Positions 34,893 to 43,734 of a stretch of 60,825 nucleotides of DNA are shown here, piece by piece. Position 1 is the first letter of the stretch, and every line of letters starts with the position of its first letter. Origin of the DNA: Clostridia bacterium (GTDB lineage: Bacteria > Bacillota > Clostridia > Oscillospirales > Butyricicoccaceae); contig JAJPXP010000010.1 of NCBI GenBank assembly GCA_021205365.1, forward strand, positions 1 to 60,825, written 5' to 3'. The translations under genes and the position numbers were made by a program. Below the pieces are notes generated by a model. That model saw only the letters and a program-made list of their open reading frames with translations, made no database searches and was not told the origin of the DNA.

Positions 34893-35921
34893 ATGATTGG
34901 AAAACGAATGGGAGTTGGAACCATCAAATTTGACCGTCCGCCAAGGGTACGCGCATGGGCTGCTGTCGGCGGGAAAAAGGAAAAGGAAGGGCCTTTGGGC
35001 CAGGAATTTGACCATGTATTTCCGGATACCATGTGCGGGGAAAGTACATGGGAAAAGGCAGAAATGCATTTACAAAAGGTAGCCGTCGGCATGGCGGCCA
35101 ATAAATGCAAGCTTCCGGTATCCGCCATGGATATGGTTATTGCCGGAGACCTGCTGGGACAGTGTGTGGCGTCCAGCTATGCTGCCAGAGGGACACAGGT
35201 ACCCTATCTCGGCGTATATGGGGCCTGTTCAACGATGGCGGAAAGCTTAGGCATTGCCGCCTGCATGGTAGATGGGGGCTTCGCGCAGCGTGTCTGTGCT
35301 GTGGCATCCTCTCATTTCTGTACCGCAGAGCGGCAGTACCGGTTCCCGCTTGCCTATGGCGGGCAGCGTACACCGACTGCACAATGGACGGCTACTGCGG
35401 CAGGTGCCTGTATTCTAACACCAGCAGCAGATGACTGCGCACCGGTACGCATTACCCACGTATGCTTTGGAAAAATCTGTGATCTGGGCATTACAGATGC
35501 GAATAATATGGGCGCCGCCATGGCTCCGGCAGCATATGATACCCTTCGCACGCTGCTCAGTGATACCGGCACACATCCGGAGGATTATGACGGCATTTTT
35601 ACCGGTGATCTGGGAGAGGTTGGCTCCCGATTGCTGTGCGAATTATTTGAACAGCACGGAATCCAGATGGCGGAGAAGCATGAGGACTGTGGCAAGCTGT
35701 TATTTGATAAAAAGCAGGATGTGCATGCGGGCGGTTCTGGCTGTGGCTGTGCAGCATCCGTATTGTGTGCGCATTTACTGCCGCGTCTGGCAAACGGCAC
35801 ATACAAACGTATTATCCTTGCTGCAACCGGCGCATTGATGAGCCCAACCAGCGTCCAGCAGGGAGAAAGCATACCGGGTGTCTGCCATGCGTTGGTTCTG
35901 GAATCCGGGAAAAAGGGGTGA
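34893..35921 (+). CDS. spoVAD: Stage V sporulation protein AD (dipicolinate-binding)
   Basis: A soluble thiolase-fold protein that binds dipicolinic acid at the spore inner membrane. Visible features: YGACSTMAESL near residue 110 (the thiolase-like active-site region), GDLGEVGSRL near 235 and GGSGCGCAASVLCAHLLP near residue 277. 342 residues is normal. ATG follows GACGGAGGG; spoVAC lies 15 bases upstream and spoVAE 7 bases downstream. Confidence 0.96.
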   Translation: MIGKRMGVGTIKFDRPPRVRAWAAVGGKKEKEGPLGQEFDHVFPDTMCGESTWEKAEMHLQKVAVGMAANKCKLPVSAMDMVIAGDLLGQCVASSYAARGTQVPYLGVYGACSTMAESLGIAACMVDGGFAQRVCAVASSHFCTAERQYRFPLAYGGQRTPTAQWTATAAGACILTPAADDCAPVRITHVCFGKICDLGITDANNMGAAMAPAAYDTLRTLLSDTGTHPEDYDGIFTGDLGEVGSRLLCELFEQHGIQMAEKHEDCGKLLFDKKQDVHAGGSGCGCAASVLCAHLLPRLANGTYKRIILAATGALMSPTSVQQGESIPGVCHALVLESGKKG

Positions 35922-35928
35922 TTGCTAA

Positions 35929-36285
35929 ATGCAATATATTTATGCTTTTATTACTGGTGGTATTATATGCGCATTGAGCCAGATCTTAATCGATAAAACC
36001 CAGCTGACGCCGGCAAGAATATTGACTGCCTATGTTGTCCTTGGCGTGGTTTTGACCGCAGTTGGGATTTACAAGCCATTGGTAGACTGGGCAGGTGCAG
36101 GCGCAACGGTACCGCTGCTAGGTTTTGGTTATACACTGGCAGAGGGCGTGAAAACGGCGGTTGCGGACAGCGGCTTGCTGGGGGCCTTAACCGGCGGCGC
36201 AAAGGCGGCGGCGGGCGGCATTTCTGCGGCAGTATTTTTCGGCCTGCTAACGGCGCTGTTGTTTAAGCCTGCGGATAAATCGTAA
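35929..36285 (+). CDS. spoVAE: Stage V sporulation protein AE
   Basis: A 118-residue membrane protein of the SpoVAE (AEb) family, related to SpoVAC: YIYAFITGGIICALSQILIDKTQLTPARILT at the N terminus, then GAGATVPLLGFGYTLAEG and a final helix. AAAGGGGTG precedes the ATG. The locus has only AC, AD and AE, the minimal spoVA set usual in Clostridia. Confidence 0.94.
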   Translation: MQYIYAFITGGIICALSQILIDKTQLTPARILTAYVVLGVVLTAVGIYKPLVDWAGAGATVPLLGFGYTLAEGVKTAVADSGLLGALTGGAKAAAGGISAAVFFGLLTALLFKPADKS

Positions 36286-36339
36286 CCTGCTGTCTTGGGG
36301 GAAAAGAGGGATTCTGCCTGCATATCCTGCTGGGATATG

Positions 36340-36369
36340 TATACAGCGGATGCAGGAATATGATATAAT
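36340..36369 (+). promoter_or_regulatory. Promoter of the CmpB-like gene
   Basis: TATACA (36340-36345), 18-base spacer and TATAAT (36364-36369). The region just upstream folds: CCTGCAT pairs with ATGCAGG around an internal ATATCC/GGATAT stem. Confidence 0.5.
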
Positions 36370-36400
36370 CGGTACAGGAAAACATAGGAGGTTTACTGCC

Positions 36401-36976
36401 ATGCTTACCTGTACCGACCGGCTTCAGCGGGGCCAGCGGATCAAGCCATATGTGCTGTATTTTATGCTGTATGCCGTATTTGGCTGGTGCTATGAAGTCT
36501 TTCTTGAAGTTGTTATATACCATTGGGGATTTTCCAACCGCGGCGTATTGTTTGGGCCATATTGCCCGATTTATGGTGTGGGTGCCATGCTGTTTCTGGC
36601 ATGCTTTGGCAGGCTGATACATATGCGTGGCAGCCGGATATTCCAGCTGTGCAAGCCGGTTGTTATTTTTCTCGGTACCATGGCTGTTGCAACCGCAGTG
36701 GAGCTGGCTGCAACCTATCTGTTGGAATGGACAATCGGCAGCTGGCCTTGGCAGACCTATGCCGATTACGCATACAATTTTCAGGCGCGTATCGCGCTGT
36801 CTCCATCGGTCCGGTTTGGCATTGGCGGCGTGCTGTTTTTGTATATCATGCAGCCATTCTTTGCATGGCTCGTGGGCAGGCTCAGCCCAAAGGCGTTGAA
36901 CATATGGGTTGCCGTTGCAGTGGCTGCCGTGTGCGTGGACATTGCCGCAACTGTGCTTGTGCATTGTATGCGTTGA
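36401..36976 (+). CDS. CmpB-like membrane protein (putative ABC transporter permease family)
   Basis: A 191-residue integral membrane protein with about five helices. The segments AVFGWCYEVFLEV and NRGVLFGPYCPIYGVGA are the characteristic motif of the family annotated as putative ABC transporter permease (CmpB type) in Firmicutes; a transport role is not established. ATG 36401 follows ATAGGAGG. There is no partner ATPase next to it. Confidence 0.8.
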   Translation: MLTCTDRLQRGQRIKPYVLYFMLYAVFGWCYEVFLEVVIYHWGFSNRGVLFGPYCPIYGVGAMLFLACFGRLIHMRGSRIFQLCKPVVIFLGTMAVATAVELAATYLLEWTIGSWPWQTYADYAYNFQARIALSPSVRFGIGGVLFLYIMQPFFAWLVGRLSPKALNIWVAVAVAAVCVDIAATVLVHCMR

Positions 36977-37012
36977 ACGTATATCGTTTCTGCTGCCGGG
37001 ATGCTTCGATGC

Positions 37013-37041
37013 TTGACATGAAACGGGGCATGTGATATGAT
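37013..37041 (+). promoter_or_regulatory. Promoter of the MATE exporter gene
   Basis: TTGACA (37013-37018), 17-base spacer and TATGAT (37036-37041). A leader of about 130 bases follows before the start codon, containing a strong terminator. Confidence 0.75.
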
Positions 37042-37087
37042 ATGGGCACTAAAACGATCGTGTGGATTTTTATAGTTTTACTTTTTT

Positions 37088-37129
37088 CGCCACACAATTA
37101 CTCTTATGGGTAATTGTGTGGCGTTTTTT
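37088..37129 (+). terminator. Leader terminator (attenuator) upstream of the MATE gene
   Basis: A 14-bp perfect stem (CGCCACACAATTAC / GTAATTGTGTGGCG) with an 8-base loop and six T stands between a strong promoter and the MATE start codon. An earlier GTGTGG (37060-37065) can pair with CCACAC in the 5-prime arm (37090-37095), forming a competing antiterminator. Confidence 0.85.
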
Positions 37130-37176
37130 GTTTTTCTATTATTATTTACACCATATTATTTTATTCGGAGGGAAAA

Positions 37177-38508
37177 ATGGACGCAAAATTCATGAAGGAA
37201 AAACCAGTTCTGCCACTGCTTACGACGATGGCGCTTCCCATGGTCATTTCCATGCTGGTCAATTCGCTGTATAACATTGTAGACAGCTATTTTGTGGCAC
37301 AAATCAGTGAAGATGCTATGACTGCATTGTCGCTGGTTTACCCTGTTCAAAACCTGATTACTGCAATTGCAATTGGATTTGGCGTGGGAATCAATGCAGT
37401 TATCTCATATCATTTAGGCGCAGAAGATACCGTGACAGCGAATACGGCGGCGACGCACGGCTTTGTCTTGTCTGCACTCCATGGTGTTGTGGCAACGGTT
37501 GGCAGTATTGCTGTTACGCCTGTTTTTTTACGTATGTTCACCTCGTCCGGTCATGTGGCTGGTTTGGGAATCCGGTATGCGAGGATTGCCTTTGCCTTTT
37601 CCCTGGTTGTCATGATGAGCCTGTTTTTTGAAAAGCTTTTTCAGTCGGTAGGCAGGATGAACATTACCATGGTCAGCCTATTGTGCGGGTGCATTACCAA
37701 CATCGTATTAGATCCGATCTTGATTTTCGGGCTTGGTTTTTTCCCGGCCATGGGAATTGAGGGGGCAGCTTGGGCAACAGGAATCGGGCAGGTTGTTACA
37801 TTGGTTGTTTATCTCGTTGTTTATGTCGCACGGCCCCTTCCGGTACACCTCGGCCGAAAATATCTGATCCGGAACAAAACAATTGATTTCAAGCTTTACG
37901 CCGTCGGGATACCGGCAGCCCTGAACCTTGCGTTGCCTTCTTTGCTGGTTTCATGCCTGAACGCGCTCCTGGCATCATATGCACAAAGCTATGTCGTTAT
38001 TTTGGGTATTTACTATAAGCTGCAGACCTTTCTCTATCTTCCCGCTAACGGAATTGTCCAGGGAATGCGCCCGATTATCGGATACAATTTTGGCGCGAGA
38101 GAGTACAAAAGAGTCAGGAAAATCTATGATATCACACTTTGCATGAGTGGTGTTATCATGGCCTTCGGAACCGTGATCTGCCTGATTGCTTCCAAGCAGC
38201 TCATCAGCCTGTTTACCACAAACATGGCAACGATCACAGCCGGGCAGACCGCACTCCGCATAATCAGTGCAGGCTTCCTTGTTTCCGCCGTTTCTGTGAC
38301 ATCCTCGGGAGCCTTGGAAGGGCTTGGAAAGGGGACACAGTCGCTTGTTATTTCGCTATTCCGGTATGTGGTTATCATTATCCCGGCTGCGTTTGTGTTA
38401 TGCCGGCTTTTTGGGCCGGTCGGCGTTTGGAATGCTTTCTGGATTACGGAAGTCATAACAGCGGCTGTCGCGTTTGTTGTCTATCGTAAATCGGTTCAAA
38501 TCAGGTGA
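37177..38508 (+). CDS. MATE-family multidrug/sodium-type exporter
   Basis: A 443-residue membrane transporter with 12 hydrophobic helices in two homologous halves. The N terminus (PLLTTMALPMVISMLVNSLY followed by NIVDSYFVAQ) and the inter-lobe segments fit the MATE family used for efflux of drugs or metabolites in exchange for Na+ or H+. ATG 37177 follows CGGAGGG. Codon choice is slightly different from neighbours (more CCT, TCT and ATT-type codons). The attenuator leader suggests inducible expression, a pattern common for acquired resistance genes. Confidence 0.9.
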   Translation: MDAKFMKEKPVLPLLTTMALPMVISMLVNSLYNIVDSYFVAQISEDAMTALSLVYPVQNLITAIAIGFGVGINAVISYHLGAEDTVTANTAATHGFVLSALHGVVATVGSIAVTPVFLRMFTSSGHVAGLGIRYARIAFAFSLVVMMSLFFEKLFQSVGRMNITMVSLLCGCITNIVLDPILIFGLGFFPAMGIEGAAWATGIGQVVTLVVYLVVYVARPLPVHLGRKYLIRNKTIDFKLYAVGIPAALNLALPSLLVSCLNALLASYAQSYVVILGIYYKLQTFLYLPANGIVQGMRPIIGYNFGAREYKRVRKIYDITLCMSGVIMAFGTVICLIASKQLISLFTTNMATITAGQTALRIISAGFLVSAVSVTSSGALEGLGKGTQSLVISLFRYVVIIIPAAFVLCRLFGPVGVWNAFWITEVITAAVAFVVYRKSVQIR

Positions 38509-38532
38509 TCTTTCCGGAAGAAAGCTTTTGAA

Positions 38533-38562
38533 TTGACAGTCGGTTTGCATATCAGTTATAAA
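38533..38562 (+). promoter_or_regulatory. Promoter of the SGNH hydrolase gene
   Basis: TTGACA (38533-38538), 18-base spacer and TATAAA (38557-38562). Confidence 0.6.
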
Positions 38563-38595
38563 TACAGTATGATAAGAGCATAGGTGGTGACTGAT

Positions 38596-39258
38596 ATGAA
38601 AACAATTGTCTGTTATGGAGACTCGAATACCCATGGATATGATCCGCAAAATGCAGGACGGTATGCGTATGATGTCCGCTGGCCGGGCCGGCTGCAGAAG
38701 CTTTTGGGCCGAGAAGACTATTATGTCATAGAAGAAGGATTAAACAGCCGCACAACGGTACATGCGGATGCCTGCTATGATGACAATAAAAGCGGGGCCG
38801 ATTTGCTTCCGACCATCATAAAAACCCATATGCCAGTCGATCTGCTGATTATAATGCTGGGCTCCAATGACATGAAGCAGCGGTTCCATATGGAAGCGGC
38901 CGAAATTGCAAGAGGGGCCGCCCGGATGGTATCTGTTGCGAAAAATGTTTCTGCATCCAAAAGCCCGGATGAAATGCCATGCCATATCCTGCTGGTGGCA
39001 CCCCCGCTGATTACAGAAGCGCTGCGGGATGGCAGCTGTTATTGTGAATTTGGCGACCGCGCCATCCGGATATCTTCCGAGCTTTCCGGCTGGTATGAAC
39101 GGGTGGCAGAGAGCCAGAAGGTAGAATTTCTCGATGCTGCAAAGCTGGTCACACCATCCGGCATCGACGGATTGCACCTGACACCGGAAGGACATACCAT
39201 ACTGGCAAAGGCGATTGCAGAAAAATGCCGCAGCATTCTTAACAGCGAATGCAATTGA
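38596..39258 (+). CDS. SGNH/GDSL-family esterase
   Basis: A 220-residue hydrolase with all SGNH blocks: CYGDSNTHGYD (block I, nucleophile Ser) at about residues 5-15, the Gly block in GLNSRTT, the Asn block LGSNDMKQRF near residue 93, and DGLHLTPEGH near the C terminus with the Asp-His pair. No signal peptide, so a cytoplasmic acyl- or aryl-esterase. ATG 38596 follows TAGGTGGTG. Substrate unknown. Confidence 0.9.
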   Translation: MKTIVCYGDSNTHGYDPQNAGRYAYDVRWPGRLQKLLGREDYYVIEEGLNSRTTVHADACYDDNKSGADLLPTIIKTHMPVDLLIIMLGSNDMKQRFHMEAAEIARGAARMVSVAKNVSASKSPDEMPCHILLVAPPLITEALRDGSCYCEFGDRAIRISSELSGWYERVAESQKVEFLDAAKLVTPSGIDGLHLTPEGHTILAKAIAEKCRSILNSECN

Positions 39259-39283
39259 ACCGGCTTCCTGTATGTGATACAAT
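39255..39283 (+). promoter_or_regulatory. Promoter of the ABC exporter operon
   Basis: TTGAAC (39255-39260), 17-base spacer and TACAAT (39278-39283), overlapping the end of the esterase gene. Confidence 0.55.
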
Positions 39284-39318
39284 GGAACACAGAGATTTTT
39301 ATATTGAGAAGGTGGCGT

Positions 39319-40020
39319 ATGGCGTATATTTCCTTTGAACACGTTACAAAACAATATAAAATGGGTGAGGTAAGTATCCCTGCACTGAATGGTGCAGATT
39401 TTTCCATTGAAAAAGGCCAGCTTGCAGTTATTTTGGGGGCAAGTGGCGCCGGAAAAACAACAGCGCTGAATATTCTCGGCGGTATGGAAACCGTTACAAC
39501 GGGAAGTGCCCGCGTAGCAGGCCGGGATATAACAAAATTGAAGGGCAAACAGCTTATCCGGTACCGGCGGGAGGACATTGGCTTTGTCTTTCAGTTTTAT
39601 AATCTGGTGCCCAATCTGACTGCGCTGGAAAATGTGGAGCTCGCGGCACAGATTTGCTCGGACAGCCTGTCTGCATCGGATATGCTGGATAAGGTGGGGT
39701 TATCTGACCGGAAAAACAATTTTCCGGCACAGCTTTCCGGCGGCGAACAGCAGCGTGTGGCAATTGCAAGAGCGATTGCAAAAAATCCAAAGCTGCTGTT
39801 ATGTGATGAGCCGACCGGTGCACTTGATTATAAAACCGGTAAGCAGATCCTGCAGCTATTGCAGGATACCTGCCGCAGGGATGGTATGACAGTGTTGATT
39901 ATTACCCACAATTCGGCAATCGCGCCGATGGCAGATGTTGTCATCCGTATGGCAAGTGGGAAGGTGACGGAAATTCAGCAGAATCATCATCCGACGCCAA
40001 TTGCAGAGATTGAATGGTGA
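39319..40020 (+). CDS. ABC transporter ATP-binding protein (MacB/LolD type)
   Basis: A 233-residue ATPase subunit with Walker [10 protein letters not shown] (about residues 40-48), Q-loop [20 protein letters not shown] typical of the LolD/MacB branch, signature LSGGEQQR, and Walker [13 protein letters not shown]. It should energise the FtsX-like permease encoded 4 bases downstream. ATG 39319 follows GAGAAGGTGG. Such pairs in Firmicutes are mechanotransmission or export systems, often for peptides or lipids; the substrate is not evident. Confidence 0.93.
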   Translation: MAYISFEHVTKQYKMGEVSIPALNGADFSIEKGQLAVILGASGAGKTTALNILGGMETVTTGSARVAGRDITKLKGKQLIRYRREDIGFVFQFYNLVPNLTALENVELAAQICSDSLSASDMLDKVGLSDRKNNFPAQLSGGEQQRVAIARAIAKNPKLLLCDEPTGALDYKTGKQILQLLQDTCRRDGMTVLIITHNSAIAPMADVVIRMASGKVTEIQQNHHPTPIAEIEW

Positions 40021-40024
40021 GCAT

Positions 40025-43000
40025 ATGACAAAATCTCTGCGAAAAAATATAGTCCGGGAAATCCGTGGAACATGGAAACGGTTTTTATCCATTGCGATGA
40101 TGGCATTTCTGGGTGCAGGCTTTTTTGCCGGGATCAATGCAGCCAGCACGGATATGCAGCTATCCTGTGATACCTATCTCGATGAGCAGAACTGCTTTGA
40201 TCTGGAGGTCATGTCTACCTTGGGACTGACACAGGACGATATAGATGCCATATTGCAGGTCAAAGGTGTCAGCGAGGCCGTCGGCACATATTCCGAAAAT
40301 GTCATGGTGGGTATCTATGACGGGGAGGAAAAGGTCAAGCTGATGTCCATCCCGGAAGACAGCACAATCAACCAGCTGCATCTGCTGGACGGCAAGATGG
40401 CGGAAAACGCGGATGAATGTGTTGCGCCCCAGTCTCTGCTGGAGATTACCGGAAAGGAAATCGGTGACCAGCTGGAAATTACAGAGACACTGGAAGAGGA
40501 CGAGGAATCGTCCTTCCGCTATACCAGTCTGACCATTACCGGCGTGATTGAAAGCCCCTTGTTTGTTTTCCGCAGTTCGGGAAACAATGAGCGCAGCACC
40601 GGCGCAGTTGCGGACTATCTGTATGTGCCGCAGTCCAATATCGTGGAGGATTATTTTACGGAAATTTATCTGACCGTGGACGGCGCTGCAGAGCTGGACT
40701 GCTTTGGGGATGACTATGAGAATCTGATTGAGCAGGAAGAGGTGCTTGTCAAGGCAATTGCAGATACACGGGAAGCGGCCCGGTATGACCAGCTCACCGG
40801 AGATGCCAACGCGGAAATTGACGATGCACAGGCGGAACTGGATGATAAGACAGCGGAAGCACAGCAAAAGATTGATGACGCACAAAAAGAGCTGGATGAT
40901 GCACAGCAGGAAATTGATGACGGCCGCCGGGAGTTAGACAGTTCCCGTGCGCAGGCAGAGCGTGAATTTGCTGATGCACAGAAGAAAATTGACAGTGCGG
41001 AAACCCAGCTGGCAGAAGGCCGCCGTGCATTTGCTGCACAGGAAAAGGAAGCAAAGAAACAACGTGCGGAGCTGGTGGCTAAGCGTACCTCGGTTTCGGA
41101 ACAGCTGGCGGAATTGCGGCAGACCCGGAAGGAAACCGCAGAAACATTGGATTATTTGCAGGAACAGCGTCTCGAACTAGCGGATGGCATCGCGCAATAT
41201 CAAGCCGCCATCAGCACATACAAAGCCCAGCTGGAACAGGCACAGGCAGTGCGGGAGCAAGTGGGCAATGTGGATCTTGATGAACTGGATGCACAAATTG
41301 CACAGCTGAGAGCCGGGATCGCACAAATAGAAGAGAAAAAAGCTGAATTTGAAACCCAGCTGGAACAGGCGCTGGCTGCACGCGAACAGCTGTTGGAAAC
41401 TGGCATGGATACCACCGAGCTGGATGCACAGATTAACCAGCTGACAGCTGGACTTGCGCAAATAGAGGAGCAGAAAGCCGGATATGATGCGCAGCTGGAG
41501 CAGGCGGTCACTGTACGGGAACAGCTGGACAATATTGATCTTGCTGAGCTGGATGAACAGATTGCCCAGCTCACAGCCGGTATTGCACAGGCAGAGGAAG
41601 AAAAAGCCGGATATGATGCGCAGCTGGAGCAGTTGGATGCTGGTATCGCACAGGCGCAGTCCGGACTTACACAGCTGGACAGTGGTATTGCGCAGGCGGA
41701 AAGCGGTCTTGTACAGATTGCTGACGGTATTGCGCAGATTGATTCCGGTCTGGCTTCCGGCAAGGCACAGCTGGCTTCGGCACAGCAGCAGCTCGATTCT
41801 GCAAAGCGTCAGCTGGCAAATGCAAAAAATTCCGCTTATGCAGAGATGAATGAGGCAGCACGCAAGCTGGTGGATGGCCAGGCGGAAATTGATGATGGAA
41901 AAATTGAACTTGCCACGCAGAAGGCGGATTTTGATAAAGAAATTGCCGATGCGCAGAAGGAAATTGATGAAGCACGCGAAAAGGTTGGCGATATCAACTT
42001 GCCGACCTGGTATGTTCTGACAAGGGATGGCAATAGCGGTATTTCCAGCTTTGACCAGGATTCCACCAATCTGAAAAAAATCGGCTTTACCTTCCCGTTG
42101 ATTTTCTTCCTTGTGGCAGTTTTAATCAGCCTCAGCTCGATGACCCGTATGGTAGAAGAACAGCGCGGGCTGATCGGTACCTTCCAGGCATTGGGCTACA
42201 GCGGCGGGCAGATTGCATCGAAATATCTGATTTATGCGGCTACTGCTACAATTTCAGGCTCGATTGTGGGTGAACTGATATGTATGCGGACGCTTCCGCT
42301 GATTATATGGGGAATTTATGAATCCTTCTATTATGTTCCGGTATTCTTTACACCGATTGACTGGTATTATGGTCTCATCGGGCTGATTGCCTGTGCCGGC
42401 TGTATCATCGGCGCAACAGCAGCGGCCTGCTGCAAGGAAGTTCGCCGGACTCCGGCACATCTGATGCGTCCGAAAGCACCTGACCCCGGCAAACGTGTCC
42501 TGATTGAACGGATTACACCGCTGTGGAAACGGTTTAATTTCTCTCAGAAGGTGACACTGCGCAATTTGTTCCGCTATAAAAAGCGCTTTTTCATGACCAT
42601 CTGCGGCATTGCAGGCTGTGCCGCGCTGATTACAACAGGCTATGGCTTGCGGGATTCTATTGTGGCGTTGATACCGCTACAATATGATGACGTGATGCAT
42701 TATGATATGATCGCCGTTGCGGGTACGGATATATCTGAAGATGAATTTGCCGATATGGCAGAAGAACTGAGGGCAGAGCCTGTGGTATCGGACGCCATAG
42801 AGATCCATGCGGAGAGTATCAAAATTGTGACGGATGGTGGCAAAGCACAGGAGCTGGAACTGTTTGTTCCATCAGATGCCGATGCATTTCAGGGGTATAT
42901 TTCCCTGCTGGATACGGCAACAGATGCGGAACTGACATTATCTGGTGATGCAGTTATGCTTACCCAGCAGATTGCGGAAATTCTGGATGTGTCGGTAGGG

Positions 43001-43681
43001 GATACGATTTCCCTGCGCCGTGAGGATGGCACCAAGGCAGATGCTGTTGTTGGCGCGATTGTTCACAATTATCTGAGCCATTATGCATTCCTGTCAAAGG
43101 ATGGGTATCAGAGTGTGTTTGAAAAAACGGCAGACAACAACGCTTTTGTGGTGCACACGGCAGAGCCATCTGGCGCGGATGTCGATGCGCTGACTAAGAA
43201 GCTAAATGGTGATTCGCGGTATACGACAGTTTCTGCAACACAGGCGGCAAAGGATTCTGTCAATGACCGGTTCGGTATGCTGGACCAGGTGGTATGGATT
43301 CTGATTGTGGCAGCAGCAGCGCTTGCGATTGTCGTGCTGTATAACCTGTCTAATATCAATATCAGTGAGCGTATTCGTGAGCTGGCAACCATTAAAGTGC
43401 TGGGATTCTATGATGTCGAGGTCTATCAGTATAATACCAGAGAAAGCATTGTGCTGACCTTGCTGGGTACGCTGCTTGGTCTGGCCGGGGGAAACTGGCT
43501 GACGAATTTTATACTGAAAACCATGGAAATGCAGGGAATTGTCTTTGAGCCGACTGTAGCGTGGAAAAGCTATCTGCTTGCAGGTGTGCTTACCATCGTG
43601 TTTGCGACAGTCATCAATTGCTCAACCTATTTTTCCCTGAAAAAGATCAATATGGTAGAAGCACTGAAAAGTGTGGAATGA
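40025..43681 (+). CDS. FtsX-like ABC permease with very long extracellular coiled coil
   Basis: A 1218-residue permease. One membrane helix at about 17-38 (KRFLSIAMMAFLGAGFFAG) is followed by a MacB-like extracytoplasmic domain, then a continuous coiled coil at about residues 245-655 rich in Gln, Ala, Glu and Asp, with internal repeats of about 35-50 residues (LDAQIAQL...AGIAQIEE...YDAQLEQ). Then an FtsX core of three helices (GFTFPLIFFLVAVLISLSSM onward), a second extracytoplasmic domain and a last three-helix FtsX core ending NMVEALKSVE. The coiled coil could span much of the cell wall. ATG 40025 sits just behind the ATPase stop. The only other members I can compare from memory are large FtsX permeases with coiled-coil insertions in gut Firmicutes. 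Confidence 0.88.
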   Translation: MTKSLRKNIVREIRGTWKRFLSIAMMAFLGAGFFAGINAASTDMQLSCDTYLDEQNCFDLEVMSTLGLTQDDIDAILQVKGVSEAVGTYSENVMVGIYDGEEKVKLMSIPEDSTINQLHLLDGKMAENADECVAPQSLLEITGKEIGDQLEITETLEEDEESSFRYTSLTITGVIESPLFVFRSSGNNERSTGAVADYLYVPQSNIVEDYFTEIYLTVDGAAELDCFGDDYENLIEQEEVLVKAIADTREAARYDQLTGDANAEIDDAQAELDDKTAEAQQKIDDAQKELDDAQQEIDDGRRELDSSRAQAEREFADAQKKIDSAETQLAEGRRAFAAQEKEAKKQRAELVAKRTSVSEQLAELRQTRKETAETLDYLQEQRLELADGIAQYQAAISTYKAQLEQAQAVREQVGNVDLDELDAQIAQLRAGIAQIEEKKAEFETQLEQALAAREQLLETGMDTTELDAQINQLTAGLAQIEEQKAGYDAQLEQAVTVREQLDNIDLAELDEQIAQLTAGIAQAEEEKAGYDAQLEQLDAGIAQAQSGLTQLDSGIAQAESGLVQIADGIAQIDSGLASGKAQLASAQQQLDSAKRQLANAKNSAYAEMNEAARKLVDGQAEIDDGKIELATQKADFDKEIADAQKEIDEAREKVGDINLPTWYVLTRDGNSGISSFDQDSTNLKKIGFTFPLIFFLVAVLISLSSMTRMVEEQRGLIGTFQALGYSGGQIASKYLIYAATATISGSIVGELICMRTLPLIIWGIYESFYYVPVFFTPIDWYYGLIGLIACAGCIIGATAAACCKEVRRTPAHLMRPKAPDPGKRVLIERITPLWKRFNFSQKVTLRNLFRYKKRFFMTICGIAGCAALITTGYGLRDSIVALIPLQYDDVMHYDMIAVAGTDISEDEFADMAEELRAEPVVSDAIEIHAESIKIVTDGGKAQELELFVPSDADAFQGYISLLDTATDAELTLSGDAVMLTQQIAEILDVSVGDTISLRREDGTKADAVVGAIVHNYLSHYAFLSKDGYQSVFEKTADNNAFVVHTAEPSGADVDALTKKLNGDSRYTTVSATQAAKDSVNDRFGMLDQVVWILIVAAAALAIVVLYNLSNINISERIRELATIKVLGFYDVEVYQYNTRESIVLTLLGTLLGLAGGNWLTNFILKTMEMQGIVFEPTVAWKSYLLAGVLTIVFATVINCSTYFSLKKINMVEALKSVE
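41230..41660 (+). repeat. Imperfect tandem repeats encoding the permease coiled coil
   Basis: Several imperfect copies of a unit containing CAGCTGGA, GCACAGGC and GAACTGGATG-like blocks encode the repeated AQL-AGIAQIEE-QLEQ heptads. The repeats are in frame and explained by the coiled coil; they are a likely site of length variation between strains. Confidence 0.7.
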
Positions 43682-43684
43682 TAC

Positions 43685-43717
43685 AAAAAGGGCGCTGCAT
43701 CCCCAGATGCAGCGCCC
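43685..43717. terminator. Bidirectional terminator between the ABC permease and YitT genes
   Basis: A perfect 11-bp stem (GGGCGCTGCAT / ATGCAGCGCCC) with a 6-base loop. On the minus strand it is followed by five T; on the plus strand by GCTGTTTTTATG. Confidence 0.85.
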
Positions 43718-43734
43718 AGCTGTTTTTATGAAAA

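Noticed and set aside
41230-41660. Repeats that at first resembled a mobile or CRISPR-like array
   Set aside because: They are in-frame, unevenly diverged and explained by coiled-coil heptads in the permease; there are no spacers or cas genes.
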